A stretch of 5,362 nucleotides of DNA, taken from assembly GCA_031177445.1 (NCBI GenBank), contig JAPSGP010000238.1, positions 1 to 5,362 of the forward strand, given 5' to 3'. Position numbers and translations under genes: made by a program. Every line of letters begins with the position of its first letter. Within the stretch, counting starts at the first letter, position 1. This document shows positions 1 through 4,179 of the stretch, in pieces. The DNA comes from Acidimicrobiia bacterium (GTDB taxonomy: Bacteria > Actinomycetota > Acidimicrobiia > IMCC26256 > JACDBD01). The notes under the pieces were generated by a model, which was not told where the DNA came from, ran no database searches, and saw only the letters and a program-made list of their open reading frames with translations.

Positions 1-1259
1 ATGTCGATGCTGTCGTGAGTCCACTGCTCACACGTCTCGACGTGAGCGATCACCACGTCGAAGACCTCCTCGACGCGCTCAGTCGCCAGCACCTTCTCCC
101 AGGACTCCGGTGCGATCTCGAAGTCGCCCTCGTCGACGAACAGGAAGTCCATCTGGTCGAGCAGGCTCCGCAGAGTTACTGCGCGCTCCTGGCCGATGCG
201 GACCGCCTCGTGCAGCACCTCCGGCTCCAGGCGATCGCCGAACTGCTCCTTCGCGATCGGCACGATGCGGGCCTCGAGCTCCTCGAGCGGGAGTCGTCGC
301 ATCCATTCGCCGTTCAACCAGTCGAGCTTCTTGTGGTCGAACACCGCGGCAGAGTGCGTCACCCGCTCGAGCTCGAACAACGTGACCAGCTCGTCGTGGT
401 CGAGCACTTCACGGCCGTCCTCGGGTCCCCACCCGAGCAGGGCCAGGTAGTTCAGCACCGCCTCGGGGAGGTACCCGTCGTCGCGGAACTCCTCCAGCGC
501 GACCGCGCCGTGGCGCTTCGACAACTTGGCTCGGTCGGCGGCGAGGATCAACGGAAGGTGGGCGTAGAACGGTTGCTCGGGAACGCCCAGCGCTTCCCGG
601 AGCGCCAGGACTCTGTGGGTGGTGTCGATGAGGTCCTCGCCCCGGATGACGTGCGTGATGTCCATGTCGAGGTCGTCGACCGCGTTGGCCAGAAAGAACA
701 GGGGGGCACCGTCGGAGCGGATGACGACGAAGTCGGGGATGTTGGCCCACTCGACCGACACCTCCCCCCTGATGACGTCGACGAAGCGGCTCGCTCCGGT
801 GTCCGGCGTCCGGAAGCGGATGGAGGGCGCACGGCCTTCGGCGCGGAGCGCGGTGCGCTCGTCGGCGGTGAGATCGCGGCAGTGGCCGTCGTACCCCGGC
901 GGGCGTCCCTGCGTGCGCGCGGCTTCGCCACGCGCCTTGACCTCGTCGCTGGTGCAGTAGCACTCGTACACGCGCCCCGCGACCAGCAATCGGTGGGCCG
1001 CTTCGCGGTAGAGGTCGAACCGCTCGCTCTGCAATACCGGGCCCTCGTCCCAGTCGAGGCCGAGCCAGCGCAGCGTGTCCTGGATGCCGTCGACCCACTC
1101 GGGTCGGGACCGCGAGACGTCGGTGTCCTCGACCCGCAACACGAAGATCCCGCCGTGGTGACGGGCGTAGAGCCAGTTGAACAGCGCCGTCCGCGCGCCC
1201 CCGACATGGAGGGAACCGGTCGGAGCGGGCGAGAACCGCACGCGCGGGCGGTCGGGCAT
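1..1259 (-). CDS. gltX: Glutamyl-tRNA synthetase, C-terminus cut by window edge
   Basis: Class I aminoacyl-tRNA synthetase that ligates glutamate to tRNA-Glu in the cytoplasm. In lineages without GlnRS it also mischarges tRNA-Gln for the GatCAB amidotransferase; whether that applies here is unknown. The minus frame from the ATG at 1259-1257 is open to the left edge, giving 419 residues. The family is usually about 460-490 residues, so roughly 50-70 are missing. Visible motifs: the HIGH-type motif HVGG at residues 18-21 in PTGSLHVGGARTALFNWL; C100-Y-C102 and C127 of the zinc-ligand region; FDHKKLDWLN at 307-316; and the KMSKS-type loop KLSKR at 245-249. The anticodon-binding region begins after about residue 320. 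A weak GGAT sits 5 nt before the ATG; a better GGGAGG is 24 nt away, too far to act as a ribosome site. It lies 80 bp downstream of the acyl-CoA dehydrogenase on the same strand, so read-through transcription is possible. Identification is very secure. Confidence 0.97.
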   Translation of the reverse strand, partial: MPDRPRVRFSPAPTGSLHVGGARTALFNWLYARHHGGIFVLRVEDTDVSRSRPEWVDGIQDTLRWLGLDWDEGPVLQSERFDLYREAAHRLLVAGRVYECYCTSDEVKARGEAARTQGRPPGYDGHCRDLTADERTALRAEGRAPSIRFRTPDTGASRFVDVIRGEVSVEWANIPDFVVIRSDGAPLFFLANAVDDLDMDITHVIRGEDLIDTTHRVLALREALGVPEQPFYAHLPLILAADRAKLSKRHGAVALEEFRDDGYLPEAVLNYLALLGWGPEDGREVLDHDELVTLFELERVTHSAAVFDHKKLDWLNGEWMRRLPLEELEARIVPIAKEQFGDRLEPEVLHEAVRIGQERAVTLRSLLDQMDFLFVDEGDFEIAPESWEKVLATERVEEVFDVVIAHVETCEQWTHDSID

Positions 1260-1310
1260 GGCCGATCCAGTGTAGGAGCGAGACCTCCCGCTCACCGCGC
1301 CTTCGGCGCC

Positions 1311-1333
1311 GGGCCGCTCGGGCCGCTCGGGCC
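1311..1333. repeat. Short GC-rich tandem repeat between the dehydrogenase and gltX
   Basis: Two and a third copies of the 9-bp unit GGGCCGCTC (the last ends in GGGCC) lie in the 80-bp gap. On either strand GGGCC can pair with GGCCC across a CGAGC/GCTCG loop, in two mutually exclusive ways. Just beyond it, at 1297-1309, is a 5-bp stem GCGCC-TTC-GGCGC. No T-tract follows either structure on the minus strand. They could weaken read-through from the dehydrogenase into gltX, but they are not convincing intrinsic terminators. Replication slippage would explain the repeat equally well. Confidence 0.5.
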
Positions 1334-1339
1334 CAGAGA

Positions 1340-2512
1340 TCAGTCGAACGTCGCGTACTCCTCGAGCAGGCGACGAGCGATCACGATTCGCTGGATCTGG
1401 TTCGTGCCTTCGTAGATCTGCGTCACCTTTGCGTCCCGCATCATCCGCTCGACCGGGAACTCGCGGGTGTAGCCGGCGCCGCCGAGCAGCTGCACCGCGT
1501 CCGTGGTGACCTTCATGGCGGTATCCGACGCGAACAGCTTCGCCATCGCCGATGCCCGCGACGCCGCGGGCCCGTCGTCGCCGGCATCGAGCCGGGCACA
1601 CGCCGCGTACACGAGGAGTCGTGCCGCTTCGATCTGCGTGGCCATGTCGGCCAGCATGAACTGGATCCCCTGGAAGTCGGCCACCCGGCTCGCGAACTGG
1701 CGCCGCTCGGTCACATAGCGGGCGGCGGTGTCGAGCGCGCCCTGGGCGATGCCGACCGCCTGCGCGCCGACGATCGGACGCGACCGATCGAGGGCAGCCA
1801 GCGCGTAGTGGAACCCGCGCCCCTCCTCGCCGATGAGGTTGGTCGCGGGCACGGGCACGTCGTCGAGCACGATCTCGCCCGTCGGCGACCCCCGCATCCC
1901 CATCTTGCGTTCGTACTTGGCGACGCCGAAGCCCGGCCAGGTCTTCTCGACCACGAACGCACTGATCCCTCGGTGGCCGGCCTCGGGATCCGTCTTGGCG
2001 AACACGGTGTACAGGTCCGAGATGCCGGCGTTGGTGACCCAGGCTTTGCGCCCGTGCAGCACGTAGTCGTCGCCGTCGCGGGTGGCTCGGGTCGTCATCG
2101 CGGCGACATCGCTGCCGGCGTCGGGTTCGGACAGGCAGTAGCTCGCCTGCCAATCCCCCGAGACGATCGGCGGTAGGTACCGGGATTGTGCGTCGGCGGT
2201 GCCGTGCGCCATGAGCGCGGTGACGCCGAGGCGGGAGATGAGCACGGTGAGCGACGTCGAGGCGCAGACCCGGGCAAGCTCCTCGACGACGAGGGCGTAG
2301 ACGAGGGCGCTACCGTCCTCGCCCCCGTGCTCGGGCGGATACAGCGCCGCCAGGAACCCCGATTCGCGCACGGCTTCGAAGCTTGCGGCCGGGTACTCCT
2401 CGCGCTCGTCGACGGCCGCGGCGAGCGGCGCGATTTCCTTGTCGGCGAAGCGTCGGAGCGCGCCCCGGAACTCCTCGTACTCCTCGGACAGTTGGAACCG
2501 GGCGTCGCTCAC
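1340..2512 (-). CDS. Acyl-CoA dehydrogenase, FadE25-like (short or branched-chain type)
   Basis: FAD-dependent oxidation of an acyl-CoA to the trans-2-enoyl-CoA, with electrons passed to electron-transfer flavoprotein; a cytoplasmic step of fatty-acid or branched-chain amino-acid breakdown. The 390 residues match the usual length of a soluble ACAD. Domains in order: N-terminal helical domain about 7-118, middle beta domain about 120-220, C-terminal four-helix domain about 229-378. Family signature 1 is CLSEPDAGSDVAA at 126-138. Signature 2 runs 341-362, starting QLLGGAGYTREFPVER. The catalytic base is E368 in IYEGTNQIQR, the SCAD/MCAD position; the alternative position used by isovaleryl-CoA dehydrogenase holds no glutamate here (LDRSRP, 241-246). 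The start is GTG at 2512, and the N-terminus aligns well with the family from FQLSEEYEEFR. There is no clear Shine-Dalgarno. By memory it most resembles mycobacterial FadE25; substrate chain length cannot be read from the sequence. A perfect palindrome touches its start codon. Confidence 0.95.
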   Translation of the reverse strand: MSDARFQLSEEYEEFRGALRRFADKEIAPLAAAVDEREEYPAASFEAVRESGFLAALYPPEHGGEDGSALVYALVVEELARVCASTSLTVLISRLGVTALMAHGTADAQSRYLPPIVSGDWQASYCLSEPDAGSDVAAMTTRATRDGDDYVLHGRKAWVTNAGISDLYTVFAKTDPEAGHRGISAFVVEKTWPGFGVAKYERKMGMRGSPTGEIVLDDVPVPATNLIGEEGRGFHYALAALDRSRPIVGAQAVGIAQGALDTAARYVTERRQFASRVADFQGIQFMLADMATQIEAARLLVYAACARLDAGDDGPAASRASAMAKLFASDTAMKVTTDAVQLLGGAGYTREFPVERMMRDAKVTQIYEGTNQIQRIVIARRLLEEYATFD

Positions 2513-2537
2513 GAACCTGACATGGTAGTCAGGTTCG
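2512..2537. promoter_or_regulatory. Perfect palindrome, likely operator of the divergent dehydrogenase / small-protein pair
   Basis: CGAACCTGAC (2512-2521) and GTCAGGTTCG (2528-2537) are exact reverse complements separated by the 6-bp spacer ATGGTA. The outermost left base is the first G of the dehydrogenase GTG start codon, read on the minus strand. The 20-bp gap from there to the plus-strand gene start at 2557 contains little else. Read on the minus strand the spacer is TACCAT, which fits the loose actinobacterial -10 pattern TANNNT. That would place transcription start only a few bases before the GTG, giving a leaderless or nearly leaderless mRNA, consistent with the missing Shine-Dalgarno. 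No good -35 was found. A dimeric repressor such as a TetR- or GntR-type protein is the usual reader of such a site, but the protein is not identified. An mRNA hairpin covering the start is the alternative. Confidence 0.6.
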
Positions 2538-2556
2538 GTTTGCGCACCCGGCGGTC

Positions 2557-2766
2557 GTGGATACTCGCGTCGTGGTCGTGCTCGTCGCGCTCGGGTTCGT
2601 GTTGTGCGCCGCCGGCGCGCTCGTCGCCCGCGTCGGGATCGACCCCGACCTGCGCGACGGCGGCTCCTGGGGGCTCACCCGAAGGGCGTGGCGGTTCGTC
2701 GGCGGCGCAATCGCGCTCGCGGGCCTCGCGCTCGTCGTATACGAGCTCGTCTTCTGCGACTGCTAG
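2557..2766 (+). CDS. Small two-helix membrane protein, unknown function
   Basis: A 69-residue protein starting with GTG, read divergently from the acyl-CoA dehydrogenase with 44 bp between the two start codons. I do not recognise a family. Two hydrophobic segments are clear: residues 5-24 (VVVVLVALGFVLCAAGALVA) and about 47-66 (FVGGAIALAGLALVVYELVF). A 22-residue polar loop between them carries five arginines (25, 33, 42, 43, 46) and three aspartates. By the positive-inside rule the loop should be cytoplasmic with both ends outside. It ends in C-D-C. Codons are overwhelmingly G/C-ending, as in the neighbouring genes. The frame opens after a TGA at 2518, and the GTG at 2557 is the first plausible start; no strong ribosome site is seen. 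An antisense frame covers the same bases, but it is acidic and repetitive without family features. The alternating hydrophobic/charged pattern favours this strand. A chance open frame remains possible. Confidence 0.6.
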   Translation: MDTRVVVVLVALGFVLCAAGALVARVGIDPDLRDGGSWGLTRRAWRFVGGAIALAGLALVVYELVFCDC

Positions 2767-2779
2767 TAGTGACGCGCGC

Positions 2780-2828
2780 ATCGTTCAGGCAGGGAACCCC
2801 GGATTTCGAGGTCAGGTGCCTGAACGAT
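2780..2828. repeat. Perfect 12-bp inverted repeat with 25-nt loop (stem-loop or operator pair)
   Basis: ATCGTTCAGGCA (2780-2791) and TGCCTGAACGAT (2817-2828) are exact reverse complements around a 25-nt centre. The repeat begins 13 nt after the stop of the small membrane protein gene and ends 77 bp before the Clp-N gene. As RNA it would form a 12-bp stem and could act as a terminator for the upstream gene. There is no T-tract after it and the loop is large, so a standard intrinsic terminator is not well supported. As DNA it could be a pair of operator half-sites. The right arm overlaps a second small palindrome, TCAGG-TG-CCTGA (2812-2823), which shares TCAGG with the palindrome at 2512-2537. 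Confidence 0.6.
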
Positions 2829-2832
2829 CTCG

Positions 2833-2847
2833 GTTCCGCCGTTCCGC
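2833..2847. repeat. Tandem GTTCCGC pair upstream of the Clp-N gene
   Basis: GTTCCGC occurs at 2833-2839 and again at 2841-2847, an 8-bp period. It lies between the 12-bp inverted repeat and the promoter-like stretch of the RHH/Clp-N gene. Tandem half-sites of this kind are compatible with a ribbon-helix-helix operator, but the unit is short and GC-rich, so chance is not excluded. Confidence 0.3.
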
Positions 2848-2885
2848 GGAGCGCCCGGGGGCCATCCGGCTTGACTCCGCGACCG

Positions 2886-2905
2886 TATAACCCCAAGATA
2901 ACCCC
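2886..2905 (+). promoter_or_regulatory. Putative -10 element and ATAACCCC direct repeat before the RHH/Clp-N gene
   Basis: TATAAC at 2886-2891 is a five-of-six match to the -10 consensus in an otherwise GC-rich region. It would start transcription about 8 nt before the ATG at 2906, leaving no room for a Shine-Dalgarno, and none is present. A TTGACT at 2871-2876 resembles a -35 but is only 9 bp away from this -10, too close for normal use; it is 20 bp from the weaker GATAAC at 2897-2902. ATAACCCC appears twice, at 2887-2894 and 2898-2905, an 11-bp period that places both copies on about the same face of the helix. One copy overlaps the -10 and the other touches the start codon, a good position for autorepression. 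Confidence 0.4.
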
Positions 2906-3613
2906 ATGCCGAAGATCAATGTGTACCTGCCCGAGGCGTTGGCGGCGGCGGTGCGCGACGCGCAGGTCCCGGTCTCCGCGATCTGCCAGGCCGCGCTCGA
3001 GCGGGCCGTGCGCGACGTGACCTCGGCCCGTGCGGCCGACGAGCCCCCACCCTCCAACCGACCCGGCCAGGGGCTGTTCAGCCGGTTCACCCCCCGGGCA
3101 AGCCGCATCCTCGAGCTCGCCGACCAGGCCGCTCGTGAGGTGCCGCACCACTCCATCGGTACCGAGCACGTGCTGCTCGGGGTGATCGACGAAGGAAGCG
3201 GCCTCGCCATCCGCGTCCTGACCTCGCTCGACATCGAGGTCGACGACCTGCGCGCCGAGCTGACCGCCTCGATGCCGGCGCCAACTCCTCCCGTCGAAGG
3301 TCACATCCCGTTCACGGTCCTCGCGAAGCGGGCGCTGGAGCAGACGACCAAGGAAGCGCTCACGCTGGGCCACAACTACATCGGGACCGAGCACATCCTG
3401 CTCGGCCTTCTCGCCACCGAGGAGGGGCTCGCGAGCAAGGTGCTGCGACGGATGGGACTCGAGCTGCGCACGACACGGCGCGCCGTCGTGACGGCGTTGT
3501 CAGGCAGCGTCATCGAGACGCGACCGCGGGAACCGCGACGCGAGGAATCGACCGATGCGCTCGAGCAGATCCTGCGGCGCCTCGACGCGATCGAGCGGCG
3601 CCTCGCGAGCTGA
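2906..3613 (+). CDS. Ribbon-helix-helix / double Clp-N domain protein without ATPase (ClpC2-like regulator or decoy)
   Basis: A 235-residue protein. Residues 2-36 look like a ribbon-helix-helix DNA-binding unit: strand KINVYL, helix PEALAAAVRDAQ, turn VPVS, helix AICQAALERAVRD. After a proline-rich linker (about 44-54) come two Clp-N repeats, 57-120 (LFSRFTPRASRIL, GTEH at 85-88) and 133-198 (HIPFTVLAKRALE, GHNYIGTEHILLGLL, GTEH at 160-163). These closely resemble the N-terminal domain of ClpC. Residues 216-234 form a short amphipathic helix or coiled coil. There is no Walker A or B, so it is not an unfoldase. Known comparison: mycobacterial ClpC2 joins a different DNA-binding N-terminus to Clp-N repeats and is reported to sequester the ClpC1-binding antibiotic cyclomarin and to repress its own gene. 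A similar sensor, decoy or ClpC-client regulator is inferred here, not shown. The ATG at 2906 fits the conserved MPKINVYLP beginning. The gene abuts a convergent gene at its stop. Confidence 0.88.
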   Translation: MPKINVYLPEALAAAVRDAQVPVSAICQAALERAVRDVTSARAADEPPPSNRPGQGLFSRFTPRASRILELADQAAREVPHHSIGTEHVLLGVIDEGSGLAIRVLTSLDIEVDDLRAELTASMPAPTPPVEGHIPFTVLAKRALEQTTKEALTLGHNYIGTEHILLGLLATEEGLASKVLRRMGLELRTTRRAVVTALSGSVIETRPREPRREESTDALEQILRRLDAIERRLAS

Positions 3614-4159
3614 CTACTGCAGCGGAGCGGGCACGCCGGATTGCAGCGCCTGGCGTGCCTCACCCACGTGCTCGCCGATCACGCTTGGAGCCAGGCGGAG
3701 CACGTCGATCGGGATGGCGTCGACCAGCGCGCGACGTTCCCGGTAGGTGTGGTGCGCACCCTCGACGGCGTGGACGCGCCAGGTCACGTATTCGGGATCG
3801 GCGTCGCCGAGGTAGCCGAGGAGCTCGATCGCGACGTCGACGTCGTGCATCACCGGGGCGCGGCCATACTCGGCGGCACGCTTCATCGCGATCTCGGCGA
3901 TCACCGCGAGCGCGTCGTCGGCGTGCTCGTGCGGCGCAAGCACGAGAGCGTCTCGCCGCAGCTCGACGAGCTTGAGGGCGTAGCCGACGTTCGGCCCCGG
4001 CGAGCCGAGCAGCTTCCCGTGGGGCTGTCCCACCGGGAGATCACCGGGCCGGTCGGCGCGCCAGCTGCGCGCCGGCGGGATCTTGACTCCCGGCGCGAGG
4101 TTCGGAAGCTGCCGCGGTTCGTTCTCGAGCTGTTCGGGGACGAACGGGTCGGTCGGCAT
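3614..4159 (-). CDS. Conserved actinobacterial protein of unknown function, downstream of cimA
   Basis: A 181-residue soluble protein. I do not know its function, though its core resembles conserved hypothetical proteins I recall from Actinomycetota. Visible features: a proline-rich N-terminus with LPNLAPGVKIPPARSWR at 18-34; a loop GKLLGSPGPNVGYALKL at 48-64; a histidine patch LAPHEHADDAL at 74-84; AMKRAAEYGRAPVMHDVDVA at 91-110; and a basic YRERRALVDAIPIDVLRLAP near 139-158. No signal peptide, membrane segment or known catalytic signature is seen. The ATG at 4159 is preceded by AGGG 8 nt upstream. The frame is open further upstream to 4558, but that part lies inside cimA in another phase, so the short start is preferred. 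It begins 20 bp after the cimA stop on the same strand, suggesting one operon. Its TAG stop (3616-3614) directly abuts the TGA of the convergent RHH/Clp-N gene. Confidence 0.8.
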   Translation of the reverse strand: MPTDPFVPEQLENEPRQLPNLAPGVKIPPARSWRADRPGDLPVGQPHGKLLGSPGPNVGYALKLVELRRDALVLAPHEHADDALAVIAEIAMKRAAEYGRAPVMHDVDVAIELLGYLGDADPEYVTWRVHAVEGAHHTYRERRALVDAIPIDVLRLAPSVIGEHVGEARQALQSGVPAPLQ

Positions 4160-4179
4160 GGGGCTGACCCTACAGTCGG

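Noticed and set aside
15..1415. Long plus-strand open frame of 466 codons
   Set aside because: It is antisense to gltX in register and has low-complexity, Val/Glu/Arg/Leu-rich content without any family feature. The minus strand carries the HVGG and KLSKR motifs.
2509..2781. Minus-strand open frame of 90 codons opposite the small membrane protein
   Set aside because: In-register antisense of a two-helix protein, highly charged with no hydrophobic core; the plus strand gives a more protein-like product. Not fully excluded.
2870..2876. CTTGACT as half of an HspR (HAIR) heat-shock operator
   Set aside because: One mismatch in the half-site, and no matching ACTCAAG partner at the expected 7-bp spacing.
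2186..2890. Plus-strand open frame of 234 codons spanning the dehydrogenase start and the intergenic zone
   Set aside because: It is antisense to the dehydrogenase and then out of phase with the small membrane protein; Ser/Arg/Ala-rich sequence typical of a shifted frame in GC-rich DNA.
2675..3394. Minus-strand open frame of 239 codons under the RHH/Clp-N gene
   Set aside because: Shadow: the plus strand has two unmistakable Clp-N repeats.
3609..3623. GCTG/CAGC mini-hairpin at the convergent gene ends as a terminator
   Set aside because: Only a 4-bp stem with a 7-nt loop and no T-tract on either strand.
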